This document shows, in pieces, positions 1-10,508 of a stretch of 64,000 bases of DNA (the first letter of the stretch is position 1; the number at the start of each line of letters is the position of its first letter). The DNA is taken from the NCBI GenBank assembly GCA_015179025.1, contig WHUX01000088.1, positions 154,775 to 218,774 on the forward strand, given 5' to 3'. The notes beneath the pieces are model-generated. The model did not search any database and was not told the origin of the DNA. It saw only the letters and a list, made by a program, of their open reading frames with translations. The stretch comes from Terfezia claveryi (lineage: Eukaryota > Ascomycota > Pezizomycetes > Pezizales > Pezizaceae). The position numbers were made by a program, and so were the translations under genes.

Positions 1-21
1 CATCTGCTAGGTATTTTAGTA

Positions 22-54
22 ATAAATTGCTAGTCTGGTTGGCACATAAATTGC
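22..54 (+). repeat. 15-bp TAGTCTGG insertion with 9-bp duplication
   Basis: The insert TAGTCTGGTTGGCAC (31-45) is bracketed by perfect copies of ATAAATTGC at 22-30 and 46-54. A perfect 9-bp direct repeat at the exact edges of a recurrent 15-bp sequence is the mark of a transposition event. The insert is far too short to be a complete element, so a footprint left by excision is the simplest reading (inference). Confidence 0.8.
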
Positions 55-1342
55 GAAAACCTGCATCCTCCCTAAACGTCATCGGCTAGAACGTACCAAA
101 TAAGATGGATAAGACACCTATCGCAAGATCAGGGTAAGCTATTACAAGTATTCTCACTTGACTCGAGAACTGGATACAAATACTCCATACGGAATATATC
201 CACATAAAATTGCATAAGCCAACATAGCCAGAAGAGCAGAAACTTACCTAGCATTGGAAAATAACACCCACCCTTTGAAAATAACACCCGTCTCACAACA
301 CAGACCGCATTTCATGTGCATATGTACGGAGTATGTGAAGAAATCAACACCAACCTCGATTGATGTAGTCGGCAATGGATTGAATGCGGTGTATGAAGTA
401 TTCCAGAAGAATCACTAGGGATTATGTTTTAGATGATGAGCTGGATCTGCATGTACTAATCTAATGTCGTTAGATTTCCTTTGTCACGAGCTAAATACCT
501 TTTTAGAGTGAGACGGGGTTATTTTCATAGGGTGAGTGTTATTTTCCAATTACCGGTACTTCGGTACCGGATTCGAATTTAGTGCATGTGCGAAGTAACA
601 TAGGCTTGAATTCATATGTATTTGTCTTGGCACCGACTCTTCCGTTAGACTGTATGTAGTATGGGCTTCGATGGTAGTACGTGACATTGGAGATTAATGT
701 GCTTTGTGATGTCGAATGGCGAAATATATCTCTATTTTTTAGAAATAAGATTTCTATCTAATCTGAAACGCCTAGTTATAGGGATTACCACCCCCCCTAC
801 ATAATAAGCGGCGCAGATCCTATCCCCGGTGAGCAATAGAGCCATGGGTTCGATGCATGAATAAATACCCTTCCGCCACTCACTATTTGTACAACCTTGG
901 AACCAAGACTGTACTACATGTACTCGTATGCGGTACATTATGGGACTGGACGTATTTTTGGTCTGACCATTGCCATTCCTCGTCCCCACATGTGTAGGGG
1001 CCGAAAACGTTATCGTATTGAGGACAGCAGATGTAGTGCCAAACTGCGGAATAGGTTCTTCTTGCCATATTGAGTTAGATAGTATGTTTCCTACATCATT
1101 ATATATGACATCCGTGCACATATAAGCAACTCTATCCTATTTGATAATATGTTCATAATTCTACAAAAATTCAAGTCTACAACAAATATTTAGTTATAAT
1201 CCTACAAAAGAGGCAGTCTTAAATATTTTCATCACCCAGTGTAATCATAATCAGATGGCTGGGTCCTCTGGTAGCTGTTCAGGCGGACCTTGTTCTTGGT
1301 AAAACTTTTTGATTTGTTAGCTTCCTTCTAACATTAATGTGG

Positions 1343-1373
1343 CCTGTGGCCTGCAACCAGACTACCTGTGACC
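1343..1373 (-). repeat. 13-bp TAGTCTGG-family insertion, 9-bp duplication (8/9)
   Basis: The insert at 1352-1364 reads TAGTCTGGTTGCA on the minus strand. It is flanked by CCTGTGGCC (1343-1351) and CCTGTGACC (1365-1373), which differ at one position by a transition. Confidence 0.6.
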
Positions 1374-1649
1374 TAGTGTTTCCAGTCTGCATCTGGGTGG
1401 GTGCCTCCTCCAGTGAGGCCAAATCCGGGTCCGAATGCTGATCTGGTTCGAGAGGTCGCTTTGAGGGCTGTGGTCTGTTTCGTCGCTGGTTAGGTGACGA
1501 AGCCCCATGGTGGCTCCCTTCACCGGGGCATTGCTCTGTTGCTTAGCGCTGTTGTCTTTGTCCCATGCATCTCCGCCCCCGTGAGCTTCTTCTTTTAGTA
1601 ATTCACTTCCGGGGCCGGTCCTGTCTCCGGATCCTCCCCCGCCCTAGAT

Positions 1650-1682
1650 CTACGTAGATAGTCTGGTTGGCACCTACGTAGA
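1650..1682 (+). repeat. 15-bp TAGTCTGG insertion with 9-bp duplication
   Basis: The insert TAGTCTGGTTGGCAC (1659-1673) is identical to the one at 31-45 but sits in an unrelated target, CTACGTAGA, duplicated perfectly at 1650-1658 and 1674-1682. The same insert in different targets, each duplicated for 9 bp, argues against a chance repeat. Confidence 0.8.
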
Positions 1683-2446
1683 AGACCATATACCCTCCAG
1701 AAAGAGAAAAGGGAAATCAATCCGGGAGGAATCCGAAAGCTATCCAAAGAAACCTGTTTGTACTTATCACATATTTTAGATCTAAATAAAATCAATAGAC
1801 CGGGAGTTGCCACACCATATACATCACGGCACTTCCATTCAGGCAGAAAGCACAATTGCGATCCCCTGTAGCTCAGCTGCGGACGCCTCCGCATGACCTC
1901 TCCGTGCTACGGTCTGTCACGAGAAACACGTCACTATCTCCTAAAAGGCTTAGGGTACCAGACTACTCTGTTAAATCAACTCTCAGACCACCGCCTTGTT
2001 CCGCCAGGTATGTATTCGCCATTTATATCAGGTCACTAGTAGAACATCTATTAGTGAGCTGATCTACGATATGTTCACTTCAATTGGTGCTTTTGGAGTT
2101 CAACGCAAGCAATTGGGGGTCATATATGGAGATGGTGCAAAAGGTTAAGTGGAGCCTCAGTTGAGTACTGGCTGTTTATCTACATGAAACCAGTGGGGGA
2201 GATCAATCACTTGTGGATGGGCAGGAGGCTCTTCCGCACCATACGATATGGCTGGGACCGTGACAAGATAAGACCACAGCACGAACTGGATCAACAGCTT
2301 CATCCTAGACCTCGTCTGGTCATGTGGGAGGTTTATATGTGGGCTATAGGGGTACGCAATTGCGGCGGTAGCAGGGTGCCGTTTCAGCGGGTGCGGGATG
2401 TGTACCGGTGTGTTGAACCGGCAAACCAAAATTTATTGCGCTTCTT

Positions 2447-3730
2447 TGACATATGTCGGAAGCGCTTCAAGCTGATCACACTAATAATTTTACTATCCTA
2501 TAAAGGAAAAGCAGAAGCTTGAATATCTAGCTGTTTTGAGAGGTAGCAATGGGGCTCGTCATGACGAGCCAAACATAATATCAGCGCGAATACTACATCC
2601 TACATCAATGCGAATGCCATTCCAAAAGAATATGTTCTGATGTTCTCTACACCAATACTACACTATACCATTCAACCTTATACCTGGTTTCTATGTTCCC
2701 ATACTCATAAGTAGGAAAACACTCGTGCTTGACTGATCATGAGAAGGGCTATGTGGATTGTAGAAGGGAATCAATTCAGTGCCATAAATTTGGCACTGCA
2801 AAGCCAGCCGCTATCGCCTATAAATAAAAACGATGAAAGATAGCTCATATCCTAAACTGATGAAAACCCCAACCATACTATGAAAACCCGTTATAAAGTG
2901 GTCGTAAATTTCTGATAATAGCAACATGTGACTGAATTACCGGAGGTCTTTGAGGCTTGAGGTTGGTAGAGCTTGAAGGTACGGGTGAAATAAGCAAGAC
3001 TCTGCTTTGCCTGGCTTCTTAAGATAACTGATTGATATAATAGACTCGTATAGGCTCAGCGAATAGAGCTGCTACGAGTATTTCCTGTTCAGTGACTTAT
3101 TTTTTGCGAAAGTGTGAAAAGAGTAATATATTGCTAAATCTTCATTGCTTAAGAGAGCGTGCCAGAAGATTTCCCAAAGACTGTATCCTTATTCTTCGCG
3201 TAAAAATGGATTCCATAAAAACTGCTGTTCCTTTGTAAGAGAAATTAAGAGAAAGTAACAATAACGATAACATTTTACAGTGAACAAAGGCACTCGCATT
3301 TTCTTTTACTAGTAGGATTACCTTCTTAATTCCGACGCTCCCACATGATAAACAAACAAAGCAAGCGTCCAAGCCCCTATTTTTCTGATACTGTAATGAT
3401 GTTAGAAGAGTGTGATAGGAGGTATCGGCACGGTTTAGGTTGAGCTTGAGTGAATTCTAGTGTATTTCGGCTGTGAGGACTATGAAGCGATTACAGCAAA
3501 AGTATATGTTGTAGAAGTAATGGATCGGGTGGGCGTAAATTATGGTTGGAGCAAACGTTGGATGTTTTGGAAAGGGTGGAATTGTACAGATAGCCTATGC
3601 ACAGGAGCTAACTCGTCATGACGCCCCTTTCTGCATCCCAAAGCAGCAAGACACCCAAGCTGCTTCCTTTCCTCTATAGGATGGTGAGACTTTTAGCGTG
3701 ATCAGCTTGAAGCGCTTCCCATATGTCAGA
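2447..3730. repeat. Long inverted repeat pair enclosing about 1 kb
   Basis: The segment 2447-2575 is repeated in inverted orientation at about 3605-3730. Both arms share GGAAGCGCTTCAAGCTGATCAC near the outer end and a TCGTCATGACGA palindrome at the inner end, with scattered mismatches and small gaps between. The enclosed DNA (2576-3604) shows no credible coding region. This could be a non-autonomous DNA element with long terminal inverted repeats, or two copies of one repeat in opposite orientation. I see no clean target duplication outside the arms. Confidence 0.5.
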
Positions 3731-5780
3731 CTTATTTCCCCTTTCTCTTTCTGGGACCTTTTACGTAGATATTGGGGCAGGGGCCGGCCCCCGAGGGGGT
3801 TAATCTACCTACTCGATGCGGTCCTTCCATCATAGTTTTGATTAACCTCGTACGAGGGCTGAATTATTTAATAAATAAATTATAAAAAATTATAGGATGT
3901 TGAATCAGAGTTATATTTCAGATCCTTCCAACTCCACATCGACTTAACGTCACAGCGGTGGCACCCAAAACGTTTGAGATGAGAGATGACAAATGCAGAG
4001 AAACTGCACTAATGCAACATTGTTTCTTATATTTTGCTACTATTTATTTTATTGTTGGAAGACCTTATATATAGACACTGCCGTAGTCTCTAAGCGAGAC
4101 CGGTGGGCTATTTCTCGGTATATTTGAGAAAGTTTGGAAATATTGTACACCCATGGCAGCTTCCGAACTATCGACCGTACTAATACAACTTTGGCCACCT
4201 AGCTGTACAATATGAGAAGTGGAAGCACGAGAACGACCCAAGTTAACAGCCGAACGAGCAGCTAAACCATCTTGCCTGGGCTAACTAACAAATCGACATT
4301 GGACATCTGAGGACCTTTTAAGACAGTTTTATGGAGGCGCTGAAAGCAGTATAGGATAATCAGCTACTGTACAGAGGCCCATGGAGATTACCCTCAGAGA
4401 AGTGGGATAAAAGACTATATTGTACACCTTGAAAAAAGCAAATGGGACATCATTAATGGTATGGGAATGCTTCTGAGGGAATAACCGTGGTACTTTTGTT
4501 CCTTTGAGTGGATTTTTTTCATGAATTCTGTTGGTTTGTTGTTGAGGCATTTTTCTAATTAAGTTAGCATTTCTTCGGTTTCAGGTGCTGATTGGTGCGA
4601 AGACTTATCTATGCTGTACTTATCTCCATTCACGCTAGAATGGGCTGGCTTAACGACACTTACGAATTCTCTTTACACATGTTTATTTCACGAGTCTCGC
4701 TCTTCCGATACGGGCCCCAGTCAGGCCTCTCGGGGTCATCTGCATTATAGGCGGTTAATGACAGTATGGGGGCCCTGTGTCTTTTGAGTTTCTTTCGCTT
4801 GCGTCTCTCACACATGTATCTCAGTCCCATAATCCAACAATGTAGTCACTAGAATCCTATCCAAATCCAATTCTATATTAATCTTTTTTCAGCAAAAACA
4901 TTCCCTAATTGATATGAATTCTACTGCAAACTTCTGAGCAATGTGCTGGATGCAATATATTATGAGAGTATAGATTACTTCATGAACAGTGCTTCTAGTA
5001 CTATACAAAGGAATTTTGAAATTCAAATCCATTCTTCAATATACAATCGCCATCGCTATACATCACACTGTGCTGAGTATTTATGAGTTTTTATGAGTAC
5101 TTACAAGAGGTGAATTACATTTGTACCTGTATATATACATACAAATGTCACGTGGTTATACAGCAGCAGTTGGTCACGAGACCACTCGTCCGTGTGGCGG
5201 ATACATGCACTATTATCTCATTGTTAGTAAAGCACTTCGTGCGGGGCTCGACTCCATCCTCACCTTTCCCGACTACGTCTTAGTATCACCTGCCGCACGA
5301 TGTTCATGCAGAAGCGATATAATCACCCAGCGAGAATTTTAGCAGTCTTTGGCCCCTCGTTGACCCGCTATGTATCAACATCTAAACCTATTAGAAGGGC
5401 ACCACCCTCTTACTGTCTCGGTAAGAAACCAATTTTCTGTGTCAGTTCTATGTCTCCCGGAAGCCCACCCCCCAGTTGCTTTCCCACCTTCACAAAGCAT
5501 ATTATATTCGGAGGCTTGTAGATCTATCAATAGCTAACTGCACCTGTATGAATATTATTATATATATATATTATATTAACAAACCTTGCTAATAATATCA
5601 AGCAGAATATGCTAAATCACCCCGCTCAAAATGTCGCGCTTGCAAGGACCTAATCCCACAAAACACCCTCCGCCTAGGCAGATGGTACTTGAGCCAAGGC
5701 GGTTGGGGAAACTACTCCTGGCGGCACTGGGGCTGCGTTCATACACTCCAGCTCTCGGCTATAGGTCGCAAAGCGCCAGA
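3731..5780. other. Gene-free stretch
   Basis: I see no supported gene, RNA or clear mobile element. A GC-rich fragment near 4705-4800 (CAGTCAGGCCTC followed by a T- and C-rich tract) resembles the retroposon family seen at 27.95 kb. The rest is unremarkable mixed-composition DNA with short chance frames. Confidence 0.5.
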
Positions 5781-6210
5781 AATGCCTAAGGGATTTGAGA
5801 ACTTGAGTATGGAGGATCGGGTAAGAGTAATTGTGGCGGTGAGTACTATGAAAGAGCGTTATAAGGTTCGGTTTGAGGTGCTTGAGCAAGAACTGTGGGG
5901 AACGGTATGGGACTGGAATCGGGAGGATGTGGATGAGGGGTTAGCGGATGAGGTGGCCATCACTATGGATGAGGTGGGTGAGGTGGGTGAGGTGGGTGAG
6001 GTGGGTGAGGTGGGTGAGGTGGGTGAGGTGGGTGAGGTGGGTGAGGTGGGTGAGGTGGGTGAGGTGGGTGAGGTGGGTGAGGTGGATGAGGTGGATGAGG
6101 AGGAAGAGCGTGGAGGATACAACGAGACTACGGGGGGAAACATTGAGGATGCCAACCGTGACAAGGTGACGAGGACCTTGAAAGCAAGCACAGCTAGCTC
6201 ACGATCCTGA
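5781..6210 (+). CDS. Small hypothetical ORF with Val-Gly-Glu repeat
   Basis: I do not recognise this protein. The frame from the ATG at 5781 starts [20 protein letters not shown], a plausible soluble, helix-forming sequence. It then runs into about twelve Val-Gly-Glu repeats (from the minisatellite at 5971-6096) and an acidic DEVDEEEE stretch, and ends about 35 residues later. The frame is open further upstream, to an ATG at 5689, but the later start gives a more protein-like N-terminus. Because the 9-bp repeat keeps any frame open, openness alone is weak evidence of coding. It may be the last exon of a larger gene or not a gene at all; no introns or promoter could be assigned. Confidence 0.3.
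5971..6096. repeat. 9-bp minisatellite, 14 units
   Basis: Twelve perfect tandem copies of GAGGTGGGT are followed by two copies of GAGGTGGAT. The unit length is a multiple of three, so copy-number changes would keep the surrounding frame and only lengthen or shorten a Val-Gly-Glu tract. Confidence 0.95.
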
Positions 6211-7076
6211 GGATATATACTATAGAAATCTAGTCATTTGCATTTGTTGTCTTTTCTTTGATCTTTATTTGTTATTATTCTATAACTTTTTTTCTTAAGT
6301 CGGTTCTAGTTCCACTCCCTAGTTAGTCTTGTCTGAGCCTGATTAAAACTGGCAGCTGCAGGAGATTGTTTTTTTTTAATCTTTTTAAAGTCTATACCCG
6401 CAATCGACCTAAACGTTCGACCTAAGTTTTCGGTACAAGAAGCGAGTCCAGCCTTCCGAGTCTAGGAACAGACAAAAGAAACATGCGCACCCCAAAGTGA
6501 ATGCGCCTCCACCCAGCTCCATCCCCTTCAGTGAGGTTAAGATGGGTAAAGAACATTTCAACCAGATCCACTGTGACCTCTTTGTCCCATTCCTTAACCT
6601 TTCGCAACCACTGTTCTAACCACACCTCCAGCTTGCTACTATTAGTACAGAAAATTTGGTAAGCTTCTGCTGCCATATTATGTTAGAGATGAGCTATAAG
6701 CTCTGTAAATACCTGTACAAGTACTGGAGTGGTAGCAGATATATAAACAAAATCTCAACCTGGGACTTGATAAGACTAAAGCTAAATTAGACTTAGAATA
6801 CTTGGATCTTATTCTGTTAACTATGTATTTACATACGTTAGATTATATAGAAGCCGTAATCTAAACCGAGTATTAGATCTTGTTGGAGCCTGTTATTAGA
6901 AGGTCTGAAGTATGATAATCCTCTCGATATTTTATATAGATCGGACAGTGGATTCCTCATTGTCATCTCTTCCTCCAAGAAACCCAAGCTTTATGCCTAA
7001 GGCTCTTGGCATGCCTTCCTCATACCTCCCAAATACAGAGTGGAGCGTTACGCTAGTGCTCCCAGTTATAAAGCCT
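6211..7076. other. Stretch without a supported gene
   Basis: The only frame of note is on the minus strand at 6422-6676 (84 residues, starting MAAEAYQIFCTNSSKLEVWL). Its composition is protein-like and it could be a decayed gene or gag-like fragment, but I recognise no domain and it has no supporting neighbour. The remainder shows nothing. Confidence 0.35.
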
Positions 7077-7117
7077 AGTTGTACTTAGTCTCGATCAGGC
7101 CCTCGTAGAGTTGTACT
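7077..7117 (+). repeat. 23-bp TAGTCT-family insertion with 9-bp duplication
   Basis: The insert at 7086-7108 starts TAGTCTCGATCAGG and ends CCTCGTAG. It lies between perfect copies of AGTTGTACT (7077-7085 and 7109-7117). A close relative of this insert, in a different target, occurs at 34951-34976. Confidence 0.75.
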
Positions 7118-10100
7118 CTCACCTAGTATTATCTAACTAGGAAGCTACTTCCTAAATAGGAATGTTTCAGTCTGACCTACATAGATTAAGGCAAGCTAAT
7201 TTACAACACATTACATACAGGCTAACATTAAGTATATAATCAAATCCCCAAGCTATCCAATAACAATACATGTAAGACACACAATAGAATATAATAGAAT
7301 GATATCAAAGTAGATACATGCATGGGATATACTACCTTAGGGTTATACACTTCTATATGCAAATTCCTTTAATGCTCTTAAGATGCACTTAATTCTTGAA
7401 TATCTAGTAGGTGATCAGTCCACTTTGTCAGTAGATATCTTATTGTTTAGTTTTACCATATGGTGAAAGTCTCCTACCTGAGCCTAACATCACCTCCATT
7501 CTGAGGCAGTTGTCCTCAATTGAACACTCATACCCTGCGACCGGGGTTAGGCTTGTGTTTCTATATCGAATGAGAACAATGCATTGCAAACATAATGTAC
7601 CGGGAAGTGGTTTATGTCCACTAACCATGCCTCCAAACAGCTTGAAGGTCTGTCTAACTAATGGTGACTGTAAAGTGGCTTTTGATATCACGGCAATTCA
7701 ACATTCATTCGATAGAACTTCCCCGAAAAGCTAATCAATCCAGTTGAAAAAATTTCGCCTGCGGTTGGACAGTCTAACCCCGGCCTCGTCATAGACTAGA
7801 TAGTCTGAATACGATGAATTATTTACCCAAAAAACCCAAGTATCTACGTTAAGTATTATACGGACACTTAATATATAGTATATGTACTAGTAATTATCCT
7901 GAAGCCTATTTTTCCTAAGTATTGGGCTTCAGCGTCTACCAGCTCGGAATTGGGTTTGCTGACTTGTTCACCCTTCACGCCTAGAAATGTAGACCCAGAC
8001 TTCTTCGACCCTAAGCATGTATATATGTTCTGGGCCGCTCGCGGGCAATTAATATAATTCTTCAATTTGATAACTGTGAACTGAACAAAACATTCTGCTA
8101 CACTCAAAAAATCACCCTGTGAAGTCATTTTTGACCACCCCTTCCACATCATAGGGAGACGGCAGACATTGAACAAGGGGAGAGTTCCGGAAAAATTACC
8201 TCAAGCCCTTCAAATGATGAAGTACAAGCTTGTGTAGTTAACAACTCATCACCTTCATCTCTGATAATGAATGGAATGGAGAGGAGGATACTCAGTTTAT
8301 TGCTACCATAGAAATCTGCAACGTTTCCTTTGCAATAGGTATTTGAATTAGTTTCTTATCTACGGGTTCCTATCTATAGGGTTTTTAATATATGGGGCCT
8401 TATGGTTCAGGCTATATAGACCATCTTGTACTGAATATCGATGCGCTATGTGGAATTCAGTGAAGTTCGGAATAATCATCATTACGATATTTTTGTCTAC
8501 ATCTTGTTGCACAATTTATCCTATAAGAAAAAGCTGGGATTTTTCTTACTTATAGGATCCAGGTAAGGTGCAAGACAGTACTTTTTTAATCGCAGGTACT
8601 TATTTATACGCAAGTATAACTACTGGTGTTTTCGTTTCAGGTGTTTGCAAAAACTTCTACTCTAATTGTTATTGCCGATACTTTAAGAATAATCTAAAAT
8701 TCTCAATTCATTGACATACGAAAGTGTTAACAGATCATGACTGTATTAACCTCTCAGCTCTGGCTGAACCAAATTGGAATATTAGATGGAGGTCTAATCG
8801 ATTGGGAAATACATGAATCTATTGCAGTCGCTGGGATAGGTATACCGTTATCAATTCTTTTTTTTGGGGGGTAAATCAGTACACGTAAACCTTTATCAAT
8901 ACAAGTACCAAATTGAGGAATTATATTAATTGCCCGCGACCGGCACAGAGGGTATGCCGCCCGCGAGCGGCCCAGAACATATAGACTGAGGTATTTATAG
9001 AATTCATAGTAAATATCAGGCTAATGATCAAATCAACAGAATGAGCAATTGTATGGATATATCTCCCTCAGTCACTCTGAGATACTGGTCAACCATCTTC
9101 AATGGGTTCCATCCTTGGTCCGTCACCTTTATTATTCCTCCGCCTCAGCGTAACTAGGCTGTGAACACATGAACCTGAGCCTATGATGCTCCAGGGTTAT
9201 TACAAACTCCAAAACAGCGGAAATAATATCTAACCCAGGTGAACTGAGAACACATCTAACAGCTTAAAGTACTACTGTAGTAGAAATTGGTGTTGCGGCC
9301 TTGAAGTTTGTGGGGATTTCAATTAGTATTTTATTGTTATTCTTGACGGTGACGAAGCTAATTTTTCATACGCACCAGGATACTGATGATTACATGCATA
9401 TTATGAAACATAAACCACTTCTGCAGGGTTTATGTAGGTACAGTGGGGAGTTCAAACGTAAAGATACCTAGCTATGTGTTATGTATAGCGCCCGTTGGAG
9501 AATGTAAGGGCAGTTATGGGCTGAGTCAAGGCCCGACGTCACTATGTACGGAGAAAATATCCCTGCATTCCTCGCCAAGTAGCTTTCCATAGATCCGATT
9601 TACAAGTTCATCGCATTACATAGTTGCATGTCCATGAACTTTTCCCCATCGATTGTCGGCCCCATATTCCGTTTATCCATGCCTTACTCTCTAACAGTAC
9701 GAATACGAGTTAACTCTGCTCTATTGTTCCCTAGATTATTTCCGTTAGTAAAGGTTGAAGTCAAAATCACAAAGCACATGAGATGAAGACTCCGCCGATA
9801 CCCAGTACCCTATGGTGGAATCTCTGCAGTTCCTCTCAGGTGATCTCATTCGTGACTTGATCATGATATACAGGAAAAGTAAGCCGCTTGTCCTACCCAT
9901 TTAACTAATGTTTCTTGCCAAATCAAACATTCCTCCAGCGGGTCTTCCACATGGTATAGTAGAAATTTCTCATTACGGGCCACCAATGAGATATCTGTCC
10001 TACTCCATAGACATCTGGCTTCTCAAACCACTATAAAAGCCACAAAAATGAGAGTCTATTAACGTGAGTATATTAACCTCGATGATACATACCTATACAC

Positions 10101-10404
10101 CTTTAGAATGAAAACACAGAATCGATCTAGTCTATAGCTAATTGCGCCCTAATAACTTTTTAAATCAACTGGACATGCATAGTTAGTACCAATATTCAGA
10201 ATGCAAAGACAGATTTAAACTGATAATACTGTATAGGGTACTAAAGCCAACCCGAGATAACCAAGAATAGTAAAGTACAGGCCATAGGGGGAGACAATAG
10301 TGTGAAATTTTTTCTGTTCAATCCCAAACAAGGAAAGAATATTATACCGTATGATCAATAGAAATTTATTGAAAACACACGTCATATTGTTTCCGTTAAT
10401 TGCA
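7118..10404. other. Gene-free stretch
   Basis: No supported gene. An inverted repeat pair at 8016-8060 and 8909-8990 is listed separately; the open frame inside it (minus strand, 7868-8176) has no recognisable domain. The rest shows only short chance frames. Confidence 0.5.
8016..8990. repeat. Inverted repeat pair about 0.85 kb apart
   Basis: About 45 bp at 8016-8060 recurs inverted at 8909-8990. Both contain AATTATATTAATTGCCCGCG and GCGGCCCAGAACATATA. The right copy is longer because about 18 bp (around 8942-8960) has been added between two copies of GCCCGCGA. A weaker relative of the CCCGC...CCAGAACATATA core occurs at about 35195-35230. It may be the ends of a DNA transposon remnant. Confidence 0.5.
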
Positions 10405-10508
10405 CATATAAATCAGTCTAGTTGGCACAAGGCCCCGCACAGGCGGTGGGTTTTGTTACACAGTCGGTGCGTCGTGCAACCAGACTACTCTACAGGATGC
10501 ATATAAAT
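10405..10508 (+). repeat. 86-bp TAGTCT-family insertion with 9-bp duplication
   Basis: This is the longest member of the family in the window. The insert (10414-10499) starts CAGTCTAGTTGGCAC and contains the inverted end GTGCAACCAGACTA at 10474-10487, followed by 12 further bases. It is flanked by perfect copies of CATATAAAT (10405-10413 and 10500-10508). The inverted ends and GC-rich interior suggest a tiny TIR element rather than a bare footprint. Confidence 0.75.

Larger units (their letters stand above)
1..2446. other. Gene-free stretch with three tiny insertions
   Basis: No convincing coding region is visible on either strand; the open frames are short and resemble chance frames. The stretch holds three members of the short TAGTCTGG insertion family (22-54, 1343-1373 and 1650-1682), listed separately. 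A further fragment of that motif, ending CCAGACTA, lies near 1957-1965 but has no flanking duplication. Confidence 0.6.

Noticed and set aside
5859..6191. Pro-Thr-Ser repeat protein on the minus strand over the minisatellite
   Set aside because: It is the reverse-frame shadow of the GAGGTGGGT repeat, which is open in several frames.
7762..7800. CAGTCTAACC...ATAGACTA as another family member
   Set aside because: Its ends resemble the family but the interior and flanks do not match and there is no target duplication.
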